A stretch of DNA of 64,000 nt from Glycomyces paridis (lineage in GTDB: Bacteria; Actinomycetota; Actinomycetes; Mycobacteriales; Micromonosporaceae). The DNA lies in the NCBI RefSeq assembly GCF_004912155.1, contig NZ_STGX01000008.1, positions 1 through 64,000 of the forward strand. The letters are read 5' to 3'. Both the position numbers and the translations under genes were made by a program. Below the pieces are notes generated by a model. It was not told where the DNA came from, made no database searches, and worked only from the letters and a program-made list of their open reading frames with translations. Of the stretch, positions 52,280 to 61,763 are shown piece after piece (the first letter of the stretch is position 1; each line of letters starts with the position of its first letter).

Positions 52280-52849
52280 ATGACTCCAGCCAAGAAGACC
52301 CAGAAGCAGGCCGCGAAGAAGACGGCCGCCCCGGTCAAGAAGGCGGCGGTGAAGAAGGCCGCCGCCAAGAAGCCCGCGGCCAAGGCCGCGCCCGCCAAGA
52401 AGGCCGCGGCGAAGAAGACCGCCGCGAAGCAGGCGGTGGTCGCGGCGCCCGCTCCGGCGGCGCCCGAGCAGGAGGCCCACCAGCTGCGCACCGAGAGCGA
52501 GCAGGCCGAGCTGCGCGCCGCGCTCCAGGAGCGCCTCGACGAACTCGTGGCCGAGCAGCGCCGCTACTCCGACTCGATCGCCCTCGCCCAGCGCGAACGG
52601 CTCAGCGACACCGCCGGGGACGACCAGATCGACTCCGGCTCCAAGACCGTCGAGCACGAGCACGAGGTCGCCGTGGCGGGCGCCATCTCCGAGCGCATCC
52701 GGCAGGTCGGCCACGCCCTCGAACGGCTCGACGAGGGCGAGTACGGCTTCTGTGAGAAGTGCGGTAAACCCATCCCGGCGGCGAGGCTCGCCGCCTTCCC
52801 GTCGGCTACCCTCTGCGTCAGTTGCAAACAGCTGGAGGAGCGACGCTGA
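52280..52849 (+). CDS. TraR/DksA-type zinc-finger protein with histone H1-like tail
   Basis: 189 residues. The first 55 are a Lys/Ala/Pro repeat ([20 protein letters not shown]), as in histone H1 and the tail of HupB. Then a DksA-like coiled-coil ([28 protein letters not shown]-type helices) and a C4 zinc finger [20 protein letters not shown] with CVSC. DksA relatives bind the RNA polymerase secondary channel; a DNA-binding tail would add nucleoid contact. First gene of the operon; overlaps lspA by four bases (CTGA). Confidence 0.88.
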   Translation: MTPAKKTQKQAAKKTAAPVKKAAVKKAAAKKPAAKAAPAKKAAAKKTAAKQAVVAAPAPAAPEQEAHQLRTESEQAELRAALQERLDELVAEQRRYSDSIALAQRERLSDTAGDDQIDSGSKTVEHEHEVAVAGAISERIRQVGHALERLDEGEYGFCEKCGKPIPAARLAAFPSATLCVSCKQLEERR

Positions 52850-53475
52850 GCGAGGACACGCAGCCCGAGACCGCCGAGGACGGCGGACCGGGGACCGACG
52901 AGACCCCCCCACCACCCCGGCGCCGCCCGGGCCTGATGCTGACGTGCCTGCTCATCGCCGCCGGCGCGATCGGCCTGGACCAGTGGACGAAGAACCTCGC
53001 CGAGGCGAACCTCGACCCCGCCGAGCCCGTGCGCATCCTCGGCGGGCTCGTCTACCTGAGCCTGACCTGGAACTCCGGGGCGGCCTTCAGCATCGGCACC
53101 GGCAAGACCTGGATCTTCACCATCGTCGCCTCGTGCGTGGTGCTGTTCCTCATCTGGCTCTCCACCCGCATCCGCTACCCGATGTGGGCCCTCGCGCTCG
53201 GCCTCGTGCTCGGCGGCGCGGCCGGGAACCTCCTCGACCGGCTGCTGCGCTCGCCCTCCGACATCGGCGACCTCACCAACGGCTCGTTCGGCCAGGGCCA
53301 CGTCGTCGACTTCATCTCCGTGTTCAAGCCCCACGCCCAGGCGTTCCCGATCTTCAACATCGCCGACTCGGCGCTGTGCTGCGGCGTGGTGCTCATCGTG
53401 CTGCTGGAGCTGACCGGGCACGGCTTCTCGCCCGAGTCCAGGCGCCCGCGCGAGGACGCGAAGGCCGACGCATGA
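52846..53475 (+). CDS. lspA: Signal peptidase II (probable CTG start)
   Basis: Membrane aspartic protease that cleaves prolipoproteins. 209 residues. A hydrophilic Pro-rich N-terminus, then four helices: [50 protein letters not shown], and the catalytic Asps in GHVVDFISV and [11 protein letters not shown]. The start is odd: GGAGGAG lies five bases before CTG 52846, which overlaps the dksA stop as CTGA. A TTG 24 bases earlier has no ribosome site, and the first ATG would drop about 38 residues. Confidence 0.9.
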   Translation: MSEDTQPETAEDGGPGTDETPPPPRRRPGLMLTCLLIAAGAIGLDQWTKNLAEANLDPAEPVRILGGLVYLSLTWNSGAAFSIGTGKTWIFTIVASCVVLFLIWLSTRIRYPMWALALGLVLGGAAGNLLDRLLRSPSDIGDLTNGSFGQGHVVDFISVFKPHAQAFPIFNIADSALCCGVVLIVLLELTGHGFSPESRRPREDAKADA

Positions 53476-54422
53476 GCGACCTCGACGCGCGCCAGACCCG
53501 CTCGATGCCGGTCCCCGAGGGCTTCGAGGGCCAGCGGGTCGACCAGGTCGTCTCGCGGCTGCTGGGCCTGTCGCGGACCGTCGCGGCCGACCTCGTCGCC
53601 GCCGGGGACGTCACGGTCGACGGCGAGCCGTGCGCGACCAAGTCCGAGCGCCTCAGCGCCGGCTCCTGGCTCGAAGTGCTGCTCCCGCCGCCGCCCGAGG
53701 ACGTCCGGAACCGGACCGCCGAACCCGTCGAAGGCCTCGACGTGGTCTACGACGACGACGACATCGTCGTGGTCATGAAGCCCGTGGGCGTGGCCGCGCA
53801 CCCGAGCCCCGGCTGGACCGGCCCCACCGTCACCGGCGGCCTCGCCGCCGCCGGGTACCGCCTCTCCACGCACGGCCCCGACGAGCGCCAGGGCATCGTC
53901 CACCGCCTCGACGTGGGCACCTCCGGCCTCATGGTCGTCGCCAAGAGCGAAATCGCGTACTCGGAGCTCAAGCGCGCCTTCAAGGAGCGCCGCGTCGCCA
54001 AGCGCTACCGGGCCGTCGCCCAGGGGCACCCCGACCCGCTGTCGGGCACCGTGGACGCGCCGATCGGGCGCCACCCGCGCCACGACTACAAGTGGGCGGT
54101 CGTCGCCGACGGCAAGCCGAGCGTCACCCACTACGACACGATCGAGGTCTTCCCCGGCGCCTCGCTCATGGACCTCGGCCTGGAGACCGGCCGGACCCAC
54201 CAGATCCGCGTGCACTTCTCGGCCCTCGGCCACCCGCTCGCGGGCGACCTCACCTACGGTGCGGACCCGACGCTGGCCCAGCGCCTGGGCCTGACCCGCC
54301 AGTGGCTGCACGCCTACCGGCTGGAGTTCGCGCACCCGTCCACCGGCCGCGCGGTCACCTTCACGAGTGAATACCCCGAGGACCTCGAGACGGCGCTGGC
54401 GCGGTTGCGAGCCGATCAGTAG
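53472..54422 (+). CDS. RluA-family 23S rRNA pseudouridine synthase
   Basis: 316 residues. N-terminal S4-like domain ([20 protein letters not shown]) and the RluA catalytic core [20 protein letters not shown] with the Asp of [24 protein letters not shown] and [13 protein letters not shown] follow. Called RluD-like by domain order and by its usual pairing with lspA. ATG overlaps the lspA stop. Confidence 0.92.
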   Translation: MSDLDARQTRSMPVPEGFEGQRVDQVVSRLLGLSRTVAADLVAAGDVTVDGEPCATKSERLSAGSWLEVLLPPPPEDVRNRTAEPVEGLDVVYDDDDIVVVMKPVGVAAHPSPGWTGPTVTGGLAAAGYRLSTHGPDERQGIVHRLDVGTSGLMVVAKSEIAYSELKRAFKERRVAKRYRAVAQGHPDPLSGTVDAPIGRHPRHDYKWAVVADGKPSVTHYDTIEVFPGASLMDLGLETGRTHQIRVHFSALGHPLAGDLTYGADPTLAQRLGLTRQWLHAYRLEFAHPSTGRAVTFTSEYPEDLETALARLRADQ

Positions 54423-54679
54423 GAAGCCTCTAGACTGGGGTGGGGTCGAACTGATTCACGGCTTCGCCGGTGTTCGCGCGGCGCGTCTCAACGGGGAGGC
54501 GGACGTATCGGACGTCTCGTCCCAAGGGCCTCTCGGCCCGCGATTCGCAACGGGCCTTGAGGATTCGTTGTGTTCTAATAGTCGCGGGTGGTAATGGTGT
54601 CCGGTCGGGGTGACGCGGTCCGAAAGGCCGAGGCGAGCGGTGCGCGCCGTGGATCGATCCGCCCGAGAGGAGGTTGCGC

Positions 54680-55792
54680 GTGAACACGCCGGAAGCTTGG
54701 AACAACGACCGGTCCGACGGGTCCAGGTGGCAGAAGCTGCTGGGACGCGGTCGCGGTCGAGCCGGGGGCCCGCACCACGCGCCCTCGCCCCCGCCGCCCG
54801 AGGCCTACCGCCCGTCCCCGCCGGTCGGGCCGCCGCCCGGCCAGGCCCACTACTCGGTGCCGACCGCGGGCCGTCGCCCGCCCGTCGCCACCCAGACCCC
54901 GCCGAGCGCCGCCCAGATGCGGCCCCCGCAGCAGGGCCTGCCGCCGCAGCCGCGCCAGGCGCCGCCCCCGCCGCCTCCGCAGCAGCAGGTCGAGCCGAGC
55001 CCGGTCGCCTTGCAGCGCCTGCGCCGCGACCTGGGCCGCAGCCGCGTCATCGCCTTCATCAACCCCAAGGGCGGCGTGCACAAGACCACCGCCACCGTCC
55101 TCTCCGCCGCCGCCATGGGCACCGCGCGGGGCGGCGGCGTCATCGCCTGGGACGACAACGAGCTGCGCGGCACGCTCGGCCTGCGGGCCGGGTCGGCGCG
55201 CCACGGGCGCACCATCCGCCACCTCGTGGAGCACCTCGACCAGGTCGAGGCCGCGGGCGTGCACCTGCCCGAGCACCTCGACGAGTTCCTGCGCCACGCC
55301 TCCGACGGCTCCTTCGACGTGCTCGCCGGCGACGAGGACCCCAAGCTCCAGCGCCGCCTCGACCCCACGACCGTGCTGCGGGTCCTCGACATCCTCACCC
55401 GCACCCACGGGATCGTGTGCATCGACACCGGCAACAACGTCGAGTCCCCGAACTGGCGCACCGTGGTCTCCTCGGTCGACCGGCTCGTGGTCACCACGGT
55501 GCCGCGCGAGGACGCCGCGTTCTCCGCGGACTGGATGCTCGACCACCTCGAAGAGGGCGGTTACGGCGACCTCGTCAAGAACGCGGTCACGCTCCTGTCG
55601 ATGCCCACGCCCACCCCCGGGCCGCTCCTGCACGACCTCCAGCGCCACTTCTCGCAGCGCCCCCGCGCCTGCGCGGTCGTACCGTACGACCCGTCGCTGG
55701 AGCCGGGCGCGAAGATCGAGTTCTCGGCGCTGCGCCCGCAGACCCGCGCGGCCTGGTTCGACGCCGCCGCGACCATCGTCGACGGCCTCTGA
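54680..55792 (+). CDS. ParA/MinD-like ATPase with proline-rich N-terminus
   Basis: 370 residues. About 100 residues of Pro/Gln-rich disorder (PPPPPPQQQVEPSP) precede a deviant Walker A, FINPKGGVHKTTATVLSAAA. His replaces the Gly of KGGxGKT, as in an actinobacterial subgroup. Then VIAWDDNELRGTLGLRAGSA, IVCIDTGNNVESPNWR (Walker B) and VVTTVPREDAAFSADWMLDH. Similar architecture occurs in ESX-linked EspI-like proteins, but no type VII genes are nearby. GTG with GGAGG six bases upstream. Confidence 0.85.
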   Translation: MNTPEAWNNDRSDGSRWQKLLGRGRGRAGGPHHAPSPPPPEAYRPSPPVGPPPGQAHYSVPTAGRRPPVATQTPPSAAQMRPPQQGLPPQPRQAPPPPPPQQQVEPSPVALQRLRRDLGRSRVIAFINPKGGVHKTTATVLSAAAMGTARGGGVIAWDDNELRGTLGLRAGSARHGRTIRHLVEHLDQVEAAGVHLPEHLDEFLRHASDGSFDVLAGDEDPKLQRRLDPTTVLRVLDILTRTHGIVCIDTGNNVESPNWRTVVSSVDRLVVTTVPREDAAFSADWMLDHLEEGGYGDLVKNAVTLLSMPTPTPGPLLHDLQRHFSQRPRACAVVPYDPSLEPGAKIEFSALRPQTRAAWFDAAATIVDGL

Positions 55793-55855
55793 CGCAAGGG
55801 GTCCGGGCCCGCATCCCCAGCGGGGCGCGGGCACCGCTGTGGCAGGATTCCAGGC

Positions 55856-56551
55856 GTGACCAACGACGACGAGCGCACCGTGGACCTCCGCCCGGACGAC
55901 CGCCCGGACCCGGACGGGGCACCGACCCCCGACCCGCACGTCTACGGCGGCCCGCGGGCCCGGTCCGAGCGGACCATCGGCCGCGACCTGCTCGCGGCCG
56001 GGATGCTCGCGGTCGTCCTCGCCGCCCTCGGCCTCCCGTACGCGATGCTCTGGCAGATCGTCACCCCGCGCGTCGAGTTCGTCGTACTCGACGGCGGCTG
56101 GGCCTCGGTCGAGGCCTACCCCGACGGCTACGTGCGCGGCGACCTCGTCTTCGCCGGGATCGGCCTGGTCCTGGGCATCCTCGCCGCCGCCCTCGCGTGG
56201 TCGGCGCTGCGCGCGCGGCGCGGCCCGATCCTGCTGCTGGGCCTGGTGATCGGCGCCGTCGCCTGCCAGTTCGTGGCCTGGAAGATCGGCGCCCACGAAT
56301 GGGACCGCTTCTGGGAGGCCATGCGGCTCGCCCCGGTCGGCTCCCACATGTGGCGCCCGCCGTCGGTCCTGTTCGTCGAACTCGACCCGGCCGCCGCGTG
56401 GGCCGCGCTGAGGGTCGGCGACGTCACAGCGGCCCTCGCGTCGCTGCGCCTGGGGGCGCTCGCGGTGGCGGCCCTCGCCGCCACCTTCACTTACACCATC
56501 TGCGCCGGCTGGTCACGGCGGCCGAGTCTTCGAACGGACGCTCCCGAATAG
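55856..56551 (+). CDS. Four-helix membrane protein (DUF2567-like)
   Basis: 231 residues. An acidic N-terminus with DDERTVDLRPDDRPDP, then helices DLLAAGMLAVVLAALGLPYA, GLVLGILAAALAWSALRA, GPILLLGLVIGAVACQFVAW and a last one near LGALAVAALAATFTYTIC. The layout resembles actinobacterial DUF2567 proteins; identification is tentative. CAGGAT seven bases before the GTG resembles the other leaderless starts. Confidence 0.68.
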   Translation: MTNDDERTVDLRPDDRPDPDGAPTPDPHVYGGPRARSERTIGRDLLAAGMLAVVLAALGLPYAMLWQIVTPRVEFVVLDGGWASVEAYPDGYVRGDLVFAGIGLVLGILAAALAWSALRARRGPILLLGLVIGAVACQFVAWKIGAHEWDRFWEAMRLAPVGSHMWRPPSVLFVELDPAAAWAALRVGDVTAALASLRLGALAVAALAATFTYTICAGWSRRPSLRTDAPE

Positions 56552-56562
56552 CGGTATGGCTT

Positions 56563-56590
56563 TTGACCTGGAAAGCCGGGCAACTACGCT
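56563..56590 (+). promoter_or_regulatory. Promoter of the his operon
   Basis: TTGACC (56563-56568), 16 bases, TACGCT (56585-56590), then six bases to the hisD GTG. Transcription should start at the start codon, leaving no room for a His-rich leader peptide, so classical attenuation is unlikely. Confidence 0.65.
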
Positions 56591-56596
56591 TGGGGC

Positions 56597-57907
56597 GTGC
56601 TCAGACGCATCGACCTTTCAGGAGAAGTCGCCGGTTACCCGGCCCGCGCCCTGCGCGAGCTGATGCCGCGCGCCGCGTTCGACGTGAACGAGGCGCTGCG
56701 GTCGGTCCAGCCGCTCATAGACGACATCGCCCGCCGCGGGACCGCCGCCGTGGTCGAGATCGTCGAGCGGTTCGACGGCGTGCATCTGGAGCGCCTGCGG
56801 GTCCCCGAGTCCGCGATCAAGGACGCCGTCGCCGGGCTCGACCCCGACCTGCACCGCGCCTACCGGACCTCGATCGACCGGGTCCGCGCCGCGCACGAGG
56901 CCCAGCGCCTCCCCGAGACCGTCACCGAGGTCGCCCCCGGCGGCACCGTCACCGAGCGGTACCTGCCGGTCGGCCGCGTCGGCCTGTACGCGCCCGGCGG
57001 CCTCGCCGTGCTCGCGTCCTCGGTCATCATGAACGCCGTCCCCGCGCAGATCGCCGGAGTCGGCTCGGTCGCGCTCGCGTCCCCGGCCCAGAAGACCAAC
57101 GGCGGCCTGCCCGACCAGGGCATCCTCGCCGTCGCCGGACTGCTCGGCATCGACGAGGTGTACGCCGTCGGCGGCCCCGCGGCCGTCGGCATGTTCGCGT
57201 ACGGGACCGAGGAGTGCGAGCCGGTCGACATGATCACCGGCCCGGGGAACATCTACGTCACCGCCGCCAAGCGCGCCGTGCGCGGCCTGGTCGGCATCGA
57301 CGCCGAGGCCGGGACCACCGAGATCGCCGTCATCGCCGACGCGACCGCCGACCCGGTCCACGTCGCAGTCGATCTGATGAGCCAGGCCGAGCACGACCCG
57401 GCCGCCGCCTCGGTGCTCATCACCGACTCGGCCGACCTCGCCGACGCCGTGGACGCCGAACTGGCCCGCCGCGCGCCCGAGGCCCGCCACTCCGGTCGCA
57501 TCCTGACCGCGCTCGCGGGGGAGCAGTCGGGGACGATCCTCGTCGCCGACATAGACGAGGCGGTCGCCGTGGCCGACGCCTACGCCGCCGAGCACCTGGA
57601 GATCCAGACCGCGAACGCCCGCGAGGTGGCCCTGCGCATCCGCAACGCCGGGGCGATCTTCGTCGGCGCGTACTCGCCGGTCTCCCTCGGCGACTACTGC
57701 GCGGGCTCCAACCACGTCCTGCCCACGGGCGGGTGCGCCCGCCACTCGGCGGGGCTGAGCGTCCACACGTTCCTGCGCGGCGTGCACCTCATCGACTACT
57801 CCCGCGAGGCCCTCGAAGCGGTCGCGGTCGACGTGGTCAACTTCGCCGTCTCCGAGGACCTGCCCTCCCACGGCGAGGCCGTGACCGCCAGATTCGAGGC
57901 GAAATGA
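56597..57907 (+). CDS. hisD: Histidinol dehydrogenase
   Basis: Last two oxidations of histidine synthesis, zinc- and NAD-dependent. 436 residues. [80 protein letters not shown] and [20 protein letters not shown] carry the metal and catalytic His/Glu residues. First gene of hisD-C-B-x-H-priA. Leaderless GTG. Confidence 0.96.
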   Translation: MLRRIDLSGEVAGYPARALRELMPRAAFDVNEALRSVQPLIDDIARRGTAAVVEIVERFDGVHLERLRVPESAIKDAVAGLDPDLHRAYRTSIDRVRAAHEAQRLPETVTEVAPGGTVTERYLPVGRVGLYAPGGLAVLASSVIMNAVPAQIAGVGSVALASPAQKTNGGLPDQGILAVAGLLGIDEVYAVGGPAAVGMFAYGTEECEPVDMITGPGNIYVTAAKRAVRGLVGIDAEAGTTEIAVIADATADPVHVAVDLMSQAEHDPAAASVLITDSADLADAVDAELARRAPEARHSGRILTALAGEQSGTILVADIDEAVAVADAYAAEHLEIQTANAREVALRIRNAGAIFVGAYSPVSLGDYCAGSNHVLPTGGCARHSAGLSVHTFLRGVHLIDYSREALEAVAVDVVNFAVSEDLPSHGEAVTARFEAK

Positions 57908-59016
57908 GCGGGATCGAGGACCTGCTCCGCGAGGACCTGCGCGGGAAGACGCCGTACGGCGCGCCGCAGCTCGACGTCCCGGTGCAGCTGAACACCAACG
58001 AGAACGCCTTCGCGATCCCCGAGGACGTGGCCGCCGTGGTGGCCGAGTTCGTCGGCCGGGAGCTGCGCGGCCTCAACCGCTACCCCGACCGTGACGCCGT
58101 GGCGCTGCGCGAGGACCTCGCGGCCTACCTCGGGCACGGCCTCACCGCCGACCACGTGTGGGCCGCCAACGGCTCCAACGAGATCCTCCAGCAGCTCCTA
58201 CAGGCCTTCGGCGGGCCGGGCCGCACCGTGCTGGGCTTCATGCCCTCGTACTCGATGCACCCGCTGCTCGCCCGCGGCACCGCCACCGCGTTCGTGGACG
58301 CCGGGCGCGAGGACGACTACACGCTCGGCCCGGACTTCGTGCGCGCGGCGATCACCGAGCACGACCCGGACCTGGTGTTCCTCGTCTCGCCGAACAACCC
58401 GACCGGGACCGCGCTCGACCGCGAGGTGGTCGAGGCCGCCTACGGTGCCGCGCGCGGCCTGGTCGTCATCGACGAGGCCTACGCCGAGTTCGCCCGCGAC
58501 CCCGGCTCGACCGCGCTGGGCCTGCTCGAAGGGCGCAGGCGGCTCGTCGTCACGCGCACGCTCTCGAAGGCCTTCGCGTTCGCCGGGGCCCGCGTCGGCT
58601 ACCTCGCCGCCGACCCCGAACTGGTCGAGAAGCTCCTGCTGGTGCGCCTGCCGTACCACCTGTCGAGCATCACGCAGGCGGCCGCGCGCGGCGCCCTCGC
58701 CTGCGCCGCCCGCCTCCAGTCCGAAGTGGACGAACTCAAGCACCAGCGCGACAGGATCGTGAAGAACATGCGCGCCAAGGGACTCCCCGTCGCCGACTCC
58801 GACGCGAACTTCGTGCTCGTCGGAGGCCTGCGCGACGCGGCCGCCGTCTGGCGCGCCATCCTCGACGAGGGCGTCCTCATCCGCGACGTCGGCCTCCCCG
58901 GCCGGCTGCGGATCACCGCCGGGAGCGAGGAGGAGACCGCCGCGCTCCTCGACGCGTTCGACACCGTCTTGGAGCGACGACCAGCATTGTTTGACCTACA
59001 GGAGCAAGCCAAGTGA
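57904..59016 (+). CDS. hisC: Histidinol-phosphate aminotransferase
   Basis: PLP-dependent aminotransferase. 370 residues. [79 protein letters not shown] and PLP lysine in [23 protein letters not shown] overlaps the hisD stop (ATGA). Confidence 0.95.
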   Translation: MSGIEDLLREDLRGKTPYGAPQLDVPVQLNTNENAFAIPEDVAAVVAEFVGRELRGLNRYPDRDAVALREDLAAYLGHGLTADHVWAANGSNEILQQLLQAFGGPGRTVLGFMPSYSMHPLLARGTATAFVDAGREDDYTLGPDFVRAAITEHDPDLVFLVSPNNPTGTALDREVVEAAYGAARGLVVIDEAYAEFARDPGSTALGLLEGRRRLVVTRTLSKAFAFAGARVGYLAADPELVEKLLLVRLPYHLSSITQAAARGALACAARLQSEVDELKHQRDRIVKNMRAKGLPVADSDANFVLVGGLRDAAAVWRAILDEGVLIRDVGLPGRLRITAGSEEETAALLDAFDTVLERRPALFDLQEQAK

Positions 59017-59621
59017 GCCGCACCGCGCACATCGTCCGAACCACCGGTGAGACCAGCGTCGACGTCTACGTCGACCTCGACGGCACCGAGAAGACGGTGG
59101 AGGTCGCCACCGGCGTCGGCTTCTACGACCACATGCTCAACCAGCTCGGCAAGCACGGCGGGTTCGACCTCAAGATCGCCGTCAAGGGCGACCTGCACAT
59201 CGACGCCCACCACACCATGGAGGACACCGCGATCGCCCTCGGCCAGGCCTTCGCCGAGGCCCTCGGCGACAAGGCCGGCGTGGTCCGCTTCGCCGACGCC
59301 TCGGTGCCCCTGGACGAGGCGCTCGCGCGCGCCGTGGTCGACCTCTCGGGCCGCCCGTACATGGTCCACGACGAGCCCATGGACCTCGCCCCGACCGTCG
59401 GCCCCGACTACCCGACCTCCATGACCCGCCACATCCTGGAGTCCTTCGCCCACCACGCCCGGATCTGCCTGCACGTCACCGTGCTCCGCGCCGCCAACCC
59501 CGGCCAGAAGCCCGACGCGCACCACGTCATCGAGGCCCAGTTCAAGGCCCTCGCGCGGGCCCTGAAGTACGCCACGCGCATCGACGGCACCGACATCCCC
59601 TCCACCAAGGGCGTCCTGTGA
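59013..59621 (+). CDS. hisB: Imidazoleglycerol-phosphate dehydratase
   Basis: Manganese enzyme of 202 residues, monofunctional (no phosphatase domain). TGVGFYDHMLNQLGKHGGFD, DLHIDAHHTMEDTAIALGQA (metal His cluster), SGRPYMVHDE and DAHHVIEAQFKALARALKYA. GTG overlaps the hisC stop; stop overlaps the next small gene (GTGA). Confidence 0.96.
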   Translation: MSRTAHIVRTTGETSVDVYVDLDGTEKTVEVATGVGFYDHMLNQLGKHGGFDLKIAVKGDLHIDAHHTMEDTAIALGQAFAEALGDKAGVVRFADASVPLDEALARAVVDLSGRPYMVHDEPMDLAPTVGPDYPTSMTRHILESFAHHARICLHVTVLRAANPGQKPDAHHVIEAQFKALARALKYATRIDGTDIPSTKGVL

Positions 59622-59776
59622 ACTGGGCGGGGCCGATCCTGCTCATGGCCCTCGCCGGCATCCTCCTCGGCGGGTCGCTGAGCCTGCGCAAGAGCGAGAA
59701 GTACGCCGCCTCGATCGTCGTCGCCGTCCTCGCCCTCGCCGCCTTCGGCGGCGGCATCTACCTCGTCTACGGCTAA
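59618..59776 (+). CDS. 52-residue two-helix membrane peptide in the his operon
   Basis: GTG overlaps the hisB stop (GTGA) and the frame ends TAA, 10 bases before hisH. The peptide is VNWAGPILLMALAGILLGG, a basic turn SLRKSEKYA, then ASIVVAVLALAAFGGGIYLV. Two helices with cationic turn, third-position G/C bias like its neighbours, and coupling on both sides argue that it is made. I recall similarly placed small membrane proteins in Streptomyces his operons; function unknown. Confidence 0.75.
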   Translation: MNWAGPILLMALAGILLGGSLSLRKSEKYAASIVVAVLALAAFGGGIYLVYG

Positions 59777-59786
59777 GGGGGACAAG

Positions 59787-60401
59787 GTGACCAAGCCAAC
59801 CGTGGCCCTGTTCGACTACGGCTCGGGGAACCTGCGCTCGGCCTTCCGCGCCCTGGAGCGCGCCGGGGCCGACGTGACCCTCACGAGCGACCTCGCCGCC
59901 GCCCGCGCCGCCGACGGGCTCTTCGTGCCCGGCGTGGGCGCCTACGCCGCCTGCATGGAAGGCGTCCTCAAGAGCGGCGTCGACGCGGTCGTGCGCGAGC
60001 GGGCCGCCTCCGGCGCGCCCGTCCTCGGCGTGTGCGTCGGCGAGCAGATCCTCTTCGAAGAGGGCGTCGAGCACGGCGTCCAGACCCGCGGCGTCGGCGT
60101 CCTCGAAGGCCGCGTCGAGCTCCTCGACGCACCGCGCGTGCCGCACATGGGCTGGAACACCGTCGCCGCCGACCAGGGCATGGCGCTCTTCGCGGGCATC
60201 GACCCGTCCGAGCGGTTCTACTTCGTGCACTCCTACGCCGCCAAGGCGAAGCCCGAGGGAGCGCGGGTCGCGACCGCGGTCCACGGCGAGCCGTTCATCG
60301 CCGCCGTGGAGCGCGGCCCGATCAGCGCCTGCCAGTTCCACCCCGAGAAGTCCGGCGACGCCGGGTACGCACTGCTGACCAACTGGATCAAGGATCTGTG
60401 A
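59787..60401 (+). CDS. hisH: Imidazole glycerol phosphate synthase, glutaminase subunit
   Basis: 204-residue class I glutamine amidotransferase supplying ammonia to His[21 protein letters not shown], oxyanion/nucleophile [17 protein letters not shown] (Cys) and [13 protein letters not shown], with catalytic His and Glu in [19 protein letters not shown]. hisF is not in the window. GTG start; one-base overlap with priA. Confidence 0.95.
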   Translation: MTKPTVALFDYGSGNLRSAFRALERAGADVTLTSDLAAARAADGLFVPGVGAYAACMEGVLKSGVDAVVRERAASGAPVLGVCVGEQILFEEGVEHGVQTRGVGVLEGRVELLDAPRVPHMGWNTVAADQGMALFAGIDPSERFYFVHSYAAKAKPEGARVATAVHGEPFIAAVERGPISACQFHPEKSGDAGYALLTNWIKDL

Positions 60402-61129
60402 TGACCGAACTTCAACTCCTGCCCGCCGTCGACGTGACCGGCGGCAAGGCGGTCCAGCTCGTCCAGGGCGTCGCCGGCTCGGGCAAGCAGTACGGCGACC
60501 CGCTCGAAGCGGCCCTCGAATGGCAGCGGCAGGGCTCGTCGTGGCTCCACCTCGTGGACCTCGACGCCGCCTTCGGGCGCGGCACCAACCACGAGCTCCT
60601 CGCCGAGGTCGTCGCCAAGGTCGACATGCAGGTCGAGATCTCCGGCGGCATCCGCGACGACGAGACCCTCAAGCGCGCCTTGGACTCCGGGGCCCGCCGC
60701 GTCAACATCGGCACCGCGGCCCTGGAGAACCCCGAGTGGTGCGACCGGATCTGCGGCGAATACGGCGACCGCGTCGCCATCGGCCTCGACGTCAAGGGCG
60801 GGCGCCTGGCCGCGCGCGGGTGGACCCGCGAGGGCGGCGAGCTCTTCGCGACCCTGGAGCGCCTGGAGCGCGCCGGGTGCGAGCGCTACGTGGTGACCGA
60901 CGTGAACTCCGACGGGATGCTCTCGGGCCCCAACCTCGACCTGCTGCGCTCGGTCTGCGAGGCCACCGACAAGCCCGTGATCGCCTCCGGCGGCGTGTCC
61001 TCCCTGGACGACCTGCGGGCGCTGGCGGGCCTGACGGGCGTCGGCGTCGAGGGCGCGATCGTGGGAACGGCGCTGTACGAGCGTAACTTCACGGTCGCTG
61101 AAGCGTTGAACCTGTTGCAGGGACTGTAA
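60401..61129 (+). CDS. priA: Bifunctional HisA/TrpF isomerase PriA
   Basis: 242-residue (beta/alpha)8 isomerase acting on both ProFAR (His) and PRA (Trp) in actinobacteria. [20 protein letters not shown] (catalytic Asp), [60 protein letters not shown] (second Asp) and [19 protein letters not shown]. Dual activity is inferred from phylum and from the RG-TN residues of loop 1. Confidence 0.93.
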   Translation: MTELQLLPAVDVTGGKAVQLVQGVAGSGKQYGDPLEAALEWQRQGSSWLHLVDLDAAFGRGTNHELLAEVVAKVDMQVEISGGIRDDETLKRALDSGARRVNIGTAALENPEWCDRICGEYGDRVAIGLDVKGGRLAARGWTREGGELFATLERLERAGCERYVVTDVNSDGMLSGPNLDLLRSVCEATDKPVIASGGVSSLDDLRALAGLTGVGVEGAIVGTALYERNFTVAEALNLLQGL

Positions 61130-61146
61130 CCACAGGGGAGGCGCGC

Positions 61147-61548
61147 ATGGCTTTGGTCGAACGGGTTCCGGAGACCGGGCCGTGGGCGCAGCTCTACGGA
61201 TACTCGCGCGCCGTCGCGGTGGGGCCGCTCGTGCTCACGAGCGCCTGCACCGCCGACGTGGAGGCCCGCCCGCACCTCAAGGGGGACCCCGCCGGGCAGG
61301 CCCGCGAGGCGTTCCGGACCGCGCTCGACGCGATGGTCCACGCGGGCGCCGGGGTCTCCGACGTGGTGCGCTCGCGCCTGTACGTGACCGACCCGGCCCA
61401 CGCCGACCCGGTGGGCCGGGTCCACGGCGAGTTCTTCGGCGTCGTCCTCCCGACCGCCACGGTCGTCATCGTCAACGGCCTCTTCCACCCCGGCCAGCTC
61501 GTCGCGATCGAGCTGGAGGCCTTCAGGGCCTGGCGCGACATCGACTAA
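61147..61548 (+). CDS. RidA/YjgF family protein
   Basis: 133 residues of the Rid family, enamine/imine deaminases protecting PLP enzymes. GYSRAVAVGPLVLTSACTAD, GQAREAFRTALDAMVHAGAG, VVRSRLYVTDPAHADPVGR (the Arg that binds the carboxylate) and a final GQLVAIELEAFRAW. Follows priA by 17 bp in the his operon. It belongs to a divergent subgroup (LTSACTAD instead of the usual SGQ). Confidence 0.87.
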   Translation: MALVERVPETGPWAQLYGYSRAVAVGPLVLTSACTADVEARPHLKGDPAGQAREAFRTALDAMVHAGAGVSDVVRSRLYVTDPAHADPVGRVHGEFFGVVLPTATVVIVNGLFHPGQLVAIELEAFRAWRDID

Positions 61549-61763
61549 CTGCGAGCGGACCTCGCGTCACGGACGGTGTCGGACGCCGCGGGTAGGTTTG
61601 CGAACAAGGGGACCCCCCGGTGCCCGATATGCGGAGACACTCCCGGTCGATACGGAATGATGCAGGGTGTTACGCCGCCTGGCGACTTAACGACCGTTCA
61701 GTATCATTGGCCGTGGGTCCGACCGAAGGCCCGCCGCAACTTCGCCAAAAGTGAGGTGTCACC

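Noticed and set aside
56563-56600. His leader-peptide attenuator before hisD
   Set aside because: The promoter places transcription at the hisD start codon, leaving no leader and no His-codon run.
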